This document shows positions 27,349 to 35,137 of a DNA stretch of 64,000 bases, piece by piece; the first letter of the stretch is position 1; every line of letters starts with the position of its first letter. A program made the position numbers and the translations under genes. The notes under the pieces were generated by a model. That model made no database searches, was not told the DNA's origin, and saw nothing but the letters and a program-made list of their open reading frames with translations. This DNA comes from Bacteroidales bacterium (GTDB lineage Bacteria > Bacteroidota > Bacteroidia > Bacteroidales > UBA932): contig JAFPWG010000011.1 in NCBI GenBank assembly GCA_017395045.1, positions 1 to 64,000 of the forward strand. The letters are read 5' to 3'.

Positions 27349-27356
27349 TATATTTG
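27349..27356 (+). promoter_or_regulatory. -7 element of the small EF-hand/LEA-like gene
   Basis: TATATTTG, an exact TAnnTTTG match, 1 nt after the xylE stop and 24 nt before the next ATG. No clear -33. It suggests the 108-aa protein is expressed independently of xylose. Confidence 0.6.
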
Positions 27357-27380
27357 TAACAACAAAACACTGACCCTACT

Positions 27381-27707
27381 ATGGAAGAAGAGAAAAAGAA
27401 CCCCATGGACCTCAACGGTGACGGCAAGGTCACCCTGGGTGAAAAGGTCCAGTACTATGCCGGCAAGGCCGGCGAAAAGGTGGAAGAAGGCGTAAAGAAG
27501 GTGTACGAAGGCGTCAAGGAAGACGCCAAGGACGCCCTCGAGGACGCCAAGGTGTTCGCCGGCAAGGCCAAGGAGAAAGCCGGCGAAGTCGCCGACAAGG
27601 CCAAAGCCAAGGCCAAGGACCTCTATGCCGAAGCGAAGGAAGACCTCGCCGAGGCCAAGGACAAGGCCAAGGCCAAGATCGACGAACTCAAGGAAAAGAA
27701 GGCCTGA
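27381..27707 (+). CDS. Small Lys/Glu/Ala-rich protein with an EF-hand-like loop and LEA-like repeats
   Basis: 108 aa, no signal peptide. Residues 10-21 read DLNGDGKVTLGE, which fits the 12-residue EF-hand calcium loop (D-x-N-x-D-G-x-x-x-x-x-E; dockerin-like). The remainder, from about 28 to 108, is one amphipathic, highly charged helix built of imperfect 11-residue units (AGKAKEKAGEV, ADKAKAKAKDL, YAEAKEDLAEA, KDKAKAKIDEL), as in LEA group 3 stress proteins and some bacterial YtxH-like proteins. I recognise no exact family. A stress or envelope-protective role is speculation. It has its own -7 box and a strong terminator. Confidence 0.8.
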   Translation: MEEEKKNPMDLNGDGKVTLGEKVQYYAGKAGEKVEEGVKKVYEGVKEDAKDALEDAKVFAGKAKEKAGEVADKAKAKAKDLYAEAKEDLAEAKDKAKAKIDELKEKKA

Positions 27708-27727
27708 CCTTCTTCCCCACAAACGGC

Positions 27728-27756
27728 AAAGGCCGGCTCTGTGCGAGCCGGCCTTT
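27728..27756. terminator. Strong bidirectional terminator
   Basis: AAAGGCCGGCTC and GAGCCGGCCTTT pair perfectly over 12 bp with loop TGTGC. A and T tracts flank the stem, so it can stop both the plus-strand small gene (stop 27707) and the minus-strand korC unit (stop 27778). Confidence 0.9.
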
Positions 27757-27777
27757 ATTCGTCAATGGCGGTACTGC

Positions 27778-28320
27778 CTACTGCTCCCGGATGATATCCA
27801 TGCCCAGGCGGATCGCCTCCTCATTCATGGGGATGAGGTGGTGATGGCGCTCGGGAAGGGTCTTGCGAAGAGCCTTGAGTACGCTTTCGATGGACACGAT
27901 CGGATGGACCTTCAGCAGGCCGCCGAGGACGATCATGTTGAAGACCTTGATCATGTTCATTTCAGCCGCCTTGTCCATCGCGTCGATCCGGTAGACGTGG
28001 ATGTCCTTGCGGGTCGGGGGGACGTTGATGCCGTAACCGTCGTAGATGAGGGTGCCGCCGGGTTTCACCTTGGGCTCGAACTTCTCGAGGGAAGGCTGGT
28101 TCAGGACGATGGCGGTATCATAGGAGCTGAGGATCGGGGAGGAGACCGGTTCGTCGCTCACGATGACGGTCACGTTGGCCGTACCGCCGCGCTGCTCCGG
28201 TCCGTAGGCCGGCATCCAGGTCACTTCCTTGTCTTCCATCAGGCCGGAATAGGCGAGGATCTTGCCCATCGAGAGGACGCCCTGCCCTCCGAATCCGGAA
28301 ATGATAATCTCGTGTGTCAT
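27778..28320 (-). CDS. korC: 2-oxoacid:ferredoxin oxidoreductase, gamma subunit
   Basis: 180 aa from MTHEIIISGFGGQGVLSMGK, the usual start of the family. An in-frame ATG 5 codons upstream is rejected because GGAGGAAGG just before 28320 looks like the ribosome site. The GFGGQGV motif, WMPAYGPEQRGGTAN and VLNQPSLEKFEPKVKPGG are typical of KorC/VorA-type gamma subunits. It works with KorA, KorB and the ferredoxin KorD to convert a 2-oxoacid plus CoA to acyl-CoA, CO2 and reduced ferredoxin. Last gene of the buk-ilvE-TPR-korDABC operon. Confidence 0.92.
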   Translation of the reverse strand: MTHEIIISGFGGQGVLSMGKILAYSGLMEDKEVTWMPAYGPEQRGGTANVTVIVSDEPVSSPILSSYDTAIVLNQPSLEKFEPKVKPGGTLIYDGYGINVPPTRKDIHVYRIDAMDKAAEMNMIKVFNMIVLGGLLKVHPIVSIESVLKALRKTLPERHHHLIPMNEEAIRLGMDIIREQ

Positions 28321-28334
28321 AATTCCTTCCTCCA

Positions 28335-29102
28335 TTATTTACCGTTGTCCTTCAGGTCGCCGAGCGGGTAGTACGGGACCATGTTCTCTTCCATCCACTG
28401 GTTCGCCTTCGCGGGGGTCATGCGCCAGTTGGTGTTGCAGGTGGAGACGATCTCCACCAGGTTGGAGCCCTTTCCCTGCATCGAATATTCGAACGCCTTG
28501 CGGATGGCGCGCTTCGCCTTCAGGATGGCGGCGACGCTCTGGACGCTCTGGCGGGTGACATAGCAGGTGCCTTCGAGGCCGGCGGCGATATCGGCCATCT
28601 TCAGCGGGTAGCCGTGGAGCTTCGGATCGCGGCCGTAGGGGCAGGTCACCGTCTTCATGCCCAGGAGGGTGGTCGGGGCCATCTGGCCGCCGGTCATTCC
28701 GTAGATGGCGTTGTTGATGAAGATGATGGTGATGTTCTCGCCGCGGTTCAGGGCATGGATGGTCTCGGCGGTGCCGATGCACGCGAGGTCGCCGTCGCCC
28801 TGGTAGGTGAACACCAGGCGGTCGGGCCACAGGCGCTTGACGGCCGAGGCGAGTGCCGGGGCGCGGCCGTGGGCGGCTTCCTGCCAGTCCACGTCGATGT
28901 ATTTGTAGGCGAACACCGCGCATCCCACGGGCGAGATGGCGATGGTCTTGTCCTGCATCCCCATTTCGGCGATGACTTCGGACACCAGCTTATGCACGAC
29001 GCCGTGGCTGCAGCCCGGGCAGTAATGCATGGGCACGTCGTTCAGCAGTTCCGGCTTCTTGTATACCAGGTTCCCGGTCTGGATGATTTCTTCTCTTGTC
29101 AT
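28335..29102 (-). CDS. korB: 2-oxoacid:ferredoxin oxidoreductase, beta (ThDP) subunit
   Basis: 255 aa. Features: CPGCSHGVVHKL near residue 28, SPVGCAVF, and the ThDP/Mg motif GDGDLACIGTAETIHALNRG to NNAIYGMTGGQMAPTT. Together with KorA it forms the catalytic core. The length fits KorB of 2-oxoglutarate synthases and VorA of keto-isovalerate enzymes, so the keto-acid preference stays open. Starts 13 nt after korA. Confidence 0.93.
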   Translation of the reverse strand: MTREEIIQTGNLVYKKPELLNDVPMHYCPGCSHGVVHKLVSEVIAEMGMQDKTIAISPVGCAVFAYKYIDVDWQEAAHGRAPALASAVKRLWPDRLVFTYQGDGDLACIGTAETIHALNRGENITIIFINNAIYGMTGGQMAPTTLLGMKTVTCPYGRDPKLHGYPLKMADIAAGLEGTCYVTRQSVQSVAAILKAKRAIRKAFEYSMQGKGSNLVEIVSTCNTNWRMTPAKANQWMEENMVPYYPLGDLKDNGK

Positions 29103-29115
29103 AAGGCGTATCCGG

Positions 29116-30198
29116 TTAAAGGGTCATTTTCTTCAGTTGCTCCACCACTTCCTCCGGCTCGGGGATAATGCCGCCCAGGCGGCCGTACCACTGCACCGGA
29201 ACCTTGCACTCCACGGCGAGGCGGATGTCCTCCACCATCTGGCCGGCGTTGATCTCCAGGGAGAGGATACCCTTGACCTTCTTTCCGAGTTCGGCGATGC
29301 GCCTGGTCGGGAAGGGCCACAGGGTGATCGGACGCAGGAGGCCCACCTTCATCCCCTGTTCACGGGCGATGGCGATCACCTTCTTGGCGATGCGGGCCGC
29401 GGACCCGAAGGCGACGATGAGGTACTCGGCGTCGTCCGTCATGTATTCTTCGAAGCGGACTTCCTTCTCCTCGATCTCGCGGTACTTGGCCTGGATGCGG
29501 AGGTTGATGATTTCCATTTCCTCGGAACGGAGTTCCAGGGAGGTGATGATGTTGGGTTTGCGCATGCCGATGCGGCCGGTCGTGGCCCAAGGACATTCCT
29601 TCGCGATCTCCTCCTCGGTGCGGCGCGGCTTGAACGGAGGAAGGACCACCTTCTCCATCATCTGGCCGATGGCGCCGTCGGAGAGGATCATCGCCGGGTT
29701 GCGGTAGCGGAACGCCAGCTCGAAGGCGAGGTCCACGAAGTCCGCCATCTCCTGCACCGAAGCCGGGGCGAGGGTGATGAGGCGGTAGTCACCGTGGCCG
29801 CCGCCCTTAACGGTCTGGAAGTAGTCCGCCTGGCTGGGCTGGATCGTGCCCAGGCCGGGGCCGCCGCGGGAAACGTTCACGATGAGGGCGGGAAGTTCCG
29901 CGCCCGCCATATAGGAGATGCCCTCCTGCATCAGGCTGATGCCCGGGCTGGAGGAAGAGGTCATCACGCGCTTGCCGGAGGCGGCGCCGCCGTAGACCAT
30001 GTTGATGGACGCGACTTCGCTTTCGGCCTGGAGGACCACCATGCCGGTGGTTTCCCAGGGCTTCTCGGCGGCGAGGGTTTCCAGCACCTCGGACTGCGGG
30101 GTGATCGGGTAACCGAAGTATCCGTCGCAGCCGCAGCGGATCGCGGCGTGGGCAATGGCCTCATTGCCTTTCATCAAGGTGATTTCTTTCTCTGCCAT
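29116..30198 (-). CDS. korA: 2-oxoacid:ferredoxin oxidoreductase, alpha subunit
   Basis: 360 aa. ITLMKGNEAIAHAAIRCGCDGYFGYPITPQSEVLETLA is the N-terminal pyrimidine-binding domain (written in the sequence from residue 6). SSPGISLMQEGISYMAGAELPALIVNVSRGGPGLG is the CoA/ThDP region, and a transketolase C-terminal-like domain follows (EYLIVAFGSAARIAKK). It lacks the fused gamma domain, matching the split four-subunit arrangement. Spaced 3 nt after korD and 13 nt before korB. Confidence 0.92.
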   Translation of the reverse strand: MAEKEITLMKGNEAIAHAAIRCGCDGYFGYPITPQSEVLETLAAEKPWETTGMVVLQAESEVASINMVYGGAASGKRVMTSSSSPGISLMQEGISYMAGAELPALIVNVSRGGPGLGTIQPSQADYFQTVKGGGHGDYRLITLAPASVQEMADFVDLAFELAFRYRNPAMILSDGAIGQMMEKVVLPPFKPRRTEEEIAKECPWATTGRIGMRKPNIITSLELRSEEMEIINLRIQAKYREIEEKEVRFEEYMTDDAEYLIVAFGSAARIAKKVIAIAREQGMKVGLLRPITLWPFPTRRIAELGKKVKGILSLEINAGQMVEDIRLAVECKVPVQWYGRLGGIIPEPEEVVEQLKKMTL

Positions 30199-30201
30199 GG
30201 G

Positions 30202-30432
30202 TTATTCCTCCTTCTTGCGGTAAACGGTGATACATCCGTCCGGACACACGATGCCGCACGAGGCGCAGCCCGTGCACGTGTCTTCCAGGACGGTCTCGGC
30301 ATAGTTGTACCCCTTCTGGTTCACGTTCTTGGTGGTCAGGGCAAGGACGTGAAGGGGGCAGGCGACCACGCAAAGGCCGCAGCCCTTGCATCGTTCGACG
30401 TCGACAATCGTCGCTCCTTTCATTTTGGCCAT
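30202..30432 (-). CDS. korD: Ferredoxin-type 2x[4Fe-4S] subunit
   Basis: 76 aa with two C-x2-C-x2-C-x3-C-P clusters: CKGCGLCVVACPLHVLAL and CTGCASCGIVCPDGCITV. It is the electron-transfer delta subunit of the 2-oxoacid oxidoreductase and lies directly before korA (3 nt). The unclustered spacer YNYAETVLED is normal for KorD/VorD. Confidence 0.92.
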   Translation of the reverse strand: MAKMKGATIVDVERCKGCGLCVVACPLHVLALTTKNVNQKGYNYAETVLEDTCTGCASCGIVCPDGCITVYRKKEE

Positions 30433-30443
30433 ATAGAGACAGG

Positions 30444-30713
30444 TTATTGGTTATACATATCCTTGTTGTAGAAGTCCAGGATCTCGTTGGCAATGTCCAG
30501 GGCCTGCTTTGCGGGACTTCCGGGGTTCAGGGCGACGGCTTCGAGGTAACAGTTCATCGCCATCTGCCAGTTCCCCTTCTTCCGCCAGGCGTTGCCCAGG
30601 AGGTACCAAAGCGCGTCGTCCATGGTGCCGCCCTCCGTGCGGTGGGAATCCACCAGCGCGATGGCCTCGTCGGCCTTGTGGGCGTCCAGGAGCGCCTTGA
30701 CCCTGTCCTTCAT
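30444..30713 (-). CDS. Small TPR protein
   Basis: 89 aa from MKDRVKALLDAHKADEAIAL; a longer in-frame start lies inside ilvE and is rejected. One clear tetratricopeptide repeat is visible (ALWYLLGNAWRKKGNWQMAM then NCYLEAVALNPGSP). No signal peptide. Its ATG overlaps the ilvE TGA (TGATG), and korD follows 11 nt later. A chaperone or assembly role for the oxidoreductase is plausible but unproven. Confidence 0.85.
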   Translation of the reverse strand: MKDRVKALLDAHKADEAIALVDSHRTEGGTMDDALWYLLGNAWRKKGNWQMAMNCYLEAVALNPGSPAKQALDIANEILDFYNKDMYNQ

Positions 30714-31756
30714 CACTTGGGATCGTTCACGAACATGCACCAGCCGTAGGTATCGTCGGACAGGCCCTTCTGGATGCCGACGATGCGGTTGTACAGCTTT
30801 TCGCTGATAGGACCGCACACTTCCGGATAGCGGTATTCACGGGTGATGGTGCCGCTTTCCAGCGTCACCTTGTCGTCGATGCGGCAGATCGGGGTGATGA
30901 CCACCGCGGTACCGCAGGAGTTCACCTCCTCGAAGGTCTCGAGCTCGTCGATGAAGATCGTGCGGCGCTCCACCTTGAGGCCCATCTCCTCCGCCACCTT
31001 GCGCAGGGACTTGTTGGTGATGGACGGGAGCACGCTGGGCGAGTTCGGGGTGACATAGCAGCCGTGCTTGATGCCGAAGAAATTGGAGGAGCCGAACTCC
31101 TCGATATGGGTGTGGGTGGCGCTGTCCAGGAACAGGAGCTCGCGGTAGCCCATCCGGTGCGCCAGGTTGTAGGCGTGCAGGGACTGTGCGTAGTTGGCGC
31201 CCAGCTTGTAGCCGCCGGAACCGTAGGTGGCGGCGCGGTCGTAGTTGCGGGACAGGACCGCCGTGCCCGGAACCAGGCTCTTCGCACCGGAATAAGTGCC
31301 CACGCCGGAGGCCATCACCACGAACATCACATCCTTGGAGGAATGGATGCCCAGCTGCGGGTTGATGCCGATGAGGACGGGGCGCAGGTACAGCGAGGCA
31401 CCGCTCTCATAGGGCGGGATGTAGTCCCAGTTCGCCTGGACGCACATCACGCACATGTCGATGAACATCTCCAGGTTGGGGGACGGCATGTCCAGGTAGG
31501 CGGCGCTGCTCTGCATGCGCTTGGCGTTCTCGTCCGGACGGAAGAGACGTACCCGGCCGTCCACGCCCCGGTAGGCCTTGAGGCCCTCGAAGCAGGAAGG
31601 AGCGTAGTGGAATACGCCCGCGAAGCAGTGCAGCGTGAGGTTGAAGTCATTGGTGGCCACGGGAGCGCTCCAGCGGCCGTCGATGCACTTGGCATAGACG
31701 ATGGAGTCCGTGGGGTAGAAGTTGAATGATCGCTTGGAGTAATCGATTTCTGCCAT
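30713..31756 (-). CDS. ilvE: Branched-chain amino acid aminotransferase
   Basis: 347 aa PLP fold-type IV enzyme that swaps amino groups between Leu/Ile/Val and 2-oxoglutarate. Visible blocks: FEGLKAYRGVDGRVRLFRPD, SLYLRPVLIGINPQLG, the PLP lysine in GGYKLGANYAQSL, EEFGSSNFFGI and SCGTAVVITPICRI. In this operon, between butyrate kinase and keto-acid:ferredoxin oxidoreductase, it probably supplies branched-chain keto acids, although biosynthesis is also possible. Confidence 0.94.
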   Translation of the reverse strand: MAEIDYSKRSFNFYPTDSIVYAKCIDGRWSAPVATNDFNLTLHCFAGVFHYAPSCFEGLKAYRGVDGRVRLFRPDENAKRMQSSAAYLDMPSPNLEMFIDMCVMCVQANWDYIPPYESGASLYLRPVLIGINPQLGIHSSKDVMFVVMASGVGTYSGAKSLVPGTAVLSRNYDRAATYGSGGYKLGANYAQSLHAYNLAHRMGYRELLFLDSATHTHIEEFGSSNFFGIKHGCYVTPNSPSVLPSITNKSLRKVAEEMGLKVERRTIFIDELETFEEVNSCGTAVVITPICRIDDKVTLESGTITREYRYPEVCGPISEKLYNRIVGIQKGLSDDTYGWCMFVNDPK

Positions 31757-31767
31757 AGTTATCAGTT

Positions 31768-32934
31768 TTAGTCTTCAATGAGATGGTCTTTGTTGTAGGT
31801 GTGGATCTTCGTTTCGCCGGCGAGGATGATGTAGCCGTTCTCCGCGAGGGACTCGAGTTCGTTCTCGCCCGGGTACACGTGCACGGGGGCGACCCAGTCC
31901 ACCTTCTTCGCGATAGCGTCGGTGATGTCCTTGCTGTAGGCGACGCCGCCGGTGAGGATGATGGCATCCACCTTGCCGTCCACGACCGCCGCCTGGGCGA
32001 CGATGTACTTGGCGATGTTCAGCACGAAGGCCTTCATGAACACCACGTACTCGGGAATCCCCTCCTTCGCCTTCTGGACGACGACGCGCATGTCATTCGT
32101 GCCGAAATAGGCGACGGCACCGCCCTGGCCGATGAGCTTGCGCTTGATTTCCTGCTTGGTGTACTGCCCGCTGAAACACATGTCGATGAGCGGATACGGC
32201 GGGCAGCAGCCTGCGCGCTCCGGCGTGATGGGGCCGTCGCCGCCCAGGCCATGGGAGGTGTCGATGACCCGCCCCCCGCGGTGGAGGGAGATGGTCACGC
32301 CGCCGCCCATGTGGCAGATGACCGCCGTCGTGTCCTCGGCCTTGCGGCCGGAGTCGCGGAGGAAACGGCGCATGATGGCGCGGGTGTTCAGGGCGTGGAA
32401 AAGAGTGCGGCGCGGAAACTCGGGGATACCGCCCACGTGGCACTCGGGAAGCATCTCGTCGGCCATCGGCGGGTCCGCCACATAGGCGACGCACTTGCCA
32501 AAGCGGGGCTTGATCCCCTCCTTCTCCCGCAGGGTGTTGATCTCGCCGGCGATGTTGTCGCCGATCAGGGCGCTCAGGTTGCAGGCATGGTTGCCTTCCC
32601 GGCTCCCGGACAGGACCTCGCGCATGTCCGCGTTCACATTGTATACGCCCGTGATGCAGGGTGTGAACAGGCCACCACGGCACATGACGATATCGATGTC
32701 TTCCAGGCGGATGCCTCTTCCCCGCAGCGCATCCAGGATGGCGGCCGTGCGCATCCCGTCCTGATCCATGACGTCGGCGAACTTGGAGAGCGCCTCGACC
32801 GAGTGCTCCAGTTTCTCCTCCAACAGGATCTCACCGTCGCAGTAATACGCGAACTTGGTCGTGATTGACCCGGTATTGACGACCAGGATATTGCCCTTGG
32901 GTGCCTTTCCGTTGATGTTTCCAATCTTACTCAT
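31768..32934 (-). CDS. buk: Butyrate / branched-chain-fatty-acid kinase
   Basis: 388 aa ASKHA-fold kinase, acyl phosphate + ADP to acid + ATP. NILVVNTGSITTKFAYY is the phosphate-1 loop. CRGGLFTPCITGVYNVN, ICHMGGGVTISLHRGGRVID, GDGPITPERAGCCP and IILTGGVAYSKDI match butyrate kinases rather than acetate kinases. First gene of an operon with ilvE and kor genes. No phosphate acyltransferase (ptb) is in the window, so the acyl-phosphate donor step must lie elsewhere. Confidence 0.92.
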   Translation of the reverse strand: MSKIGNINGKAPKGNILVVNTGSITTKFAYYCDGEILLEEKLEHSVEALSKFADVMDQDGMRTAAILDALRGRGIRLEDIDIVMCRGGLFTPCITGVYNVNADMREVLSGSREGNHACNLSALIGDNIAGEINTLREKEGIKPRFGKCVAYVADPPMADEMLPECHVGGIPEFPRRTLFHALNTRAIMRRFLRDSGRKAEDTTAVICHMGGGVTISLHRGGRVIDTSHGLGGDGPITPERAGCCPPYPLIDMCFSGQYTKQEIKRKLIGQGGAVAYFGTNDMRVVVQKAKEGIPEYVVFMKAFVLNIAKYIVAQAAVVDGKVDAIILTGGVAYSKDITDAIAKKVDWVAPVHVYPGENELESLAENGYIILAGETKIHTYNKDHLIED

Positions 32935-33083
32935 AATCAGTTCTTCATAATCGATTACAAGAAAGGGAAAAATCTTCGGAAAAACAAGGTTTTTAGGAGA
33001 TAATTGTTATTAAAAAGTTTAAAATACTTATAAAAAAATTGAAATAACGCGGTTCCTGTTACAATTTTGTAAGGAGTGAAGGG
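32935..33083. other. AT-rich intergenic region
   Basis: 149 nt between the S9 peptidase stop and buk, markedly richer in A/T than its surroundings. It should hold the promoter of the buk operon, but I find no good TAnnTTTG on the minus strand. No hairpin with a T tract is evident. Confidence 0.5.
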
Positions 33084-35087
33084 TCAGAGGTCGACGGGCG
33101 GATACAGGGCGTCCCACCGGGAAGGGTCGTCCTGCAGATACTTCGCGAACCAGGCGAAGATAGTATCCTGCCACCGATGGCGCTTGGCATAGTCCAGGAT
33201 ATGGTGGTCCTGGTCCCTGACGGCCACGAAGGCCGTCTCGCGCCCCAGCAGTTTCAGGGCCGTGAACATCTGGATGCTCTCGCCCACGGGAACGTTCGTG
33301 TCGGCCATCCCGTGCAGGAAGAGGATGGGGGTATGGACCTTGTCGGCATTGAACAGGGGACTCTGGCGGATGATCATCTCCTGCGCGTTCCAGGGGTAAT
33401 TGTTCGCCGTGGACACTTCGCAGTAGGAATAACCCCAGTACCCTTCGCCCCAGTAGCTGGTGATGTCGGAGATGCCGGCATGGCTGATGGCAGCGGCGAA
33501 AAGGTCCGTCTTCGTCACGAGGTACTGCGACATGAATCCTCCGAAAGACGCGCCGATGCAGCCGATCCTGTCCTTGTCCACGAAGGGATGCGCGGCGCAG
33601 AACTTCTCCACGCCCTCGATGATGTCCTCTGCGCCCCCCTCGCCCCAGGTGTTCACGTGCCGGGCGGCGAATTCCTGACCGAAGCCGGTCGCACCGGAAG
33701 GCTGGACGACATACACGACATAGCCCTGGGCGGCATACAGGTGGTGCGGATAGCGGCTTTCGAAATTACGTCCGGTCGGGGAGCATCCGCCGTAATAATT
33801 GACGATCATGGGGTATTTCTTCGAAGAGTCGAAATGCGGCGGAAGGTAATAGCGTCCATAGATGGTTTCCCCGCGGCTATGGGTATAGTTCCAGTCATGG
33901 ACCTCGCCCAGGACGATCCCTTCCAAGAGCTTTGCGGAGCTGTCCTCGAGCAGGGTATTCCGCTCCTTTTTCACATCCAGCAGCCAGGCGCGCATCGAGT
34001 TCGAGACACCCTCGCCCACATAGGCCACCCGGCCGGAGGCGACGTCGAATCCGGTAACCATCTCCTCTTTCACCGGAAGCCGGCCGACCTTTCCATTCTT
34101 GGGATTCAACGAGAAAAGCGCCTGATAATCACGGTCTTCCGCCATGAAGTATACCTGCCCGTCATCCTGGGACCAGACGAATTCGTGCACCGACTGGGGG
34201 ATGCGGTCGGTCAGCGGCGTAACCTTCCCTGTGGCGATATCCAGACGGTAGAGCACCTGGAAGATCATGCTGGAAGTCTGCCCGGGCCTGATATGTTCGC
34301 CCACGCGGTCGAACGCTTCCGGAGAAGCCCGGACGAGAAGCTGTTTCCCGTCGGGAGAGAAGCACATCGTTTCCAGGAAGGGAGCGTCGCGGAGGAGGGT
34401 GTCGGCCTTCAACGTGACCGGATCCATCACGATGACGTCCTCGACGGTGGTGGGACGCTTCTCCAGGCGGGAGCGGGGGCTCGCGATGAGCAGTTTCCTC
34501 CCGTCGGCGGAAATGTCTTCCAGATAGCTGGAATAGCGGCCTTTCGCCAGCACGAGCGTGTCACCTGTCGCGAGGTCCCACTTCACCAGATAAGTGCGGT
34601 CACGCCAGCCGGGCTGCCGGTCGTCGGGCTCCAGGATGCGGAACACGCCGGGGTCCTCTTTCGGGCCTGCCTTCGTGCGGGAGAGGATCAGGTAATCCTC
34701 TGTAGGCGCCATCGTGACCCGGCTGCGTTTCGGCAGGTTCCGGGCCAGGACCGTGGTCCCGCCGGTGACCGGGTCGATGCGCACGAGCGAATCGCCCCTG
34801 TGCAGGAGGAGGGCCTCCGTCACGGGCATCCATTCCACGCGGACGGAGTCGAACCGGGCCAGGGAATCCAGTCCGGGCAGCCTTTTCAGCAGCGTATGGC
34901 GGAGGGTCTTGGGACCGTCCGTGACCGTAAAGTGTTCCAGCACATAGTTTCCGCCATGGGAAAGATTAACGCCGGAAACACGTTCTCCATTCAGGAAATC
35001 ATCCAGGGTGACAGTCCGTTGCGCCCGGGCCTGCGTACTCGCGAGCAGCGCCGCGGCAAGGAGTACAGGAAAGAAAAATCTACGCAT
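33084..35087 (-). CDS. S9-family (prolyl oligopeptidase fold) peptidase, exported
   Basis: 667 aa with a signal peptide (LLAAALLASTQARAQ). A beta-propeller N-terminal region (about 30-420) precedes an alpha/beta hydrolase domain with the serine motif GASFGGFMS, Asp in HGMADTNVPVGES and His in DQDHHIL. It belongs to the S9 acylaminoacyl/dipeptidyl-peptidase-like group; many cleave after or near proline. It lies next to hypE and could be part of the prolyl-peptide set, but its own promoter and the S9 breadth leave that open. Confidence 0.88.
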   Translation of the reverse strand: MRRFFFPVLLAAALLASTQARAQRTVTLDDFLNGERVSGVNLSHGGNYVLEHFTVTDGPKTLRHTLLKRLPGLDSLARFDSVRVEWMPVTEALLLHRGDSLVRIDPVTGGTTVLARNLPKRSRVTMAPTEDYLILSRTKAGPKEDPGVFRILEPDDRQPGWRDRTYLVKWDLATGDTLVLAKGRYSSYLEDISADGRKLLIASPRSRLEKRPTTVEDVIVMDPVTLKADTLLRDAPFLETMCFSPDGKQLLVRASPEAFDRVGEHIRPGQTSSMIFQVLYRLDIATGKVTPLTDRIPQSVHEFVWSQDDGQVYFMAEDRDYQALFSLNPKNGKVGRLPVKEEMVTGFDVASGRVAYVGEGVSNSMRAWLLDVKKERNTLLEDSSAKLLEGIVLGEVHDWNYTHSRGETIYGRYYLPPHFDSSKKYPMIVNYYGGCSPTGRNFESRYPHHLYAAQGYVVYVVQPSGATGFGQEFAARHVNTWGEGGAEDIIEGVEKFCAAHPFVDKDRIGCIGASFGGFMSQYLVTKTDLFAAAISHAGISDITSYWGEGYWGYSYCEVSTANNYPWNAQEMIIRQSPLFNADKVHTPILFLHGMADTNVPVGESIQMFTALKLLGRETAFVAVRDQDHHILDYAKRHRWQDTIFAWFAKYLQDDPSRWDALYPPVDL

Positions 35088-35105
35088 GACAAATCCTTAT
35101 ATGTC

Positions 35106-35113
35106 CAAAAATA
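35106..35113 (-). promoter_or_regulatory. -7 element of the S9 peptidase
   Basis: TATTTTTG on the minus strand, 18 nt before the ATG at 35087. It sits back to back with the activase promoter. Confidence 0.5.
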
Positions 35114-35125
35114 GGCATTTTTACG

Positions 35126-35133
35126 TATCTTCG
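35126..35133 (+). promoter_or_regulatory. -7-like element of the glycyl radical activase
   Basis: TATCTTCG (one mismatch to TAnnTTTG) just 4 nt before the ATG at 35138, so the transcript would be leaderless. Confidence 0.45.
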
Positions 35134-35137
35134 CAAT

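Noticed and set aside
35103-35108. Third TTGGAC hexamer (minus strand) near the S9 peptidase and activase promoters, possibly another regulator site
   Set aside because: There is no second half-site 21 bp away and it overlaps the -7 box of the S9 gene; likely chance.
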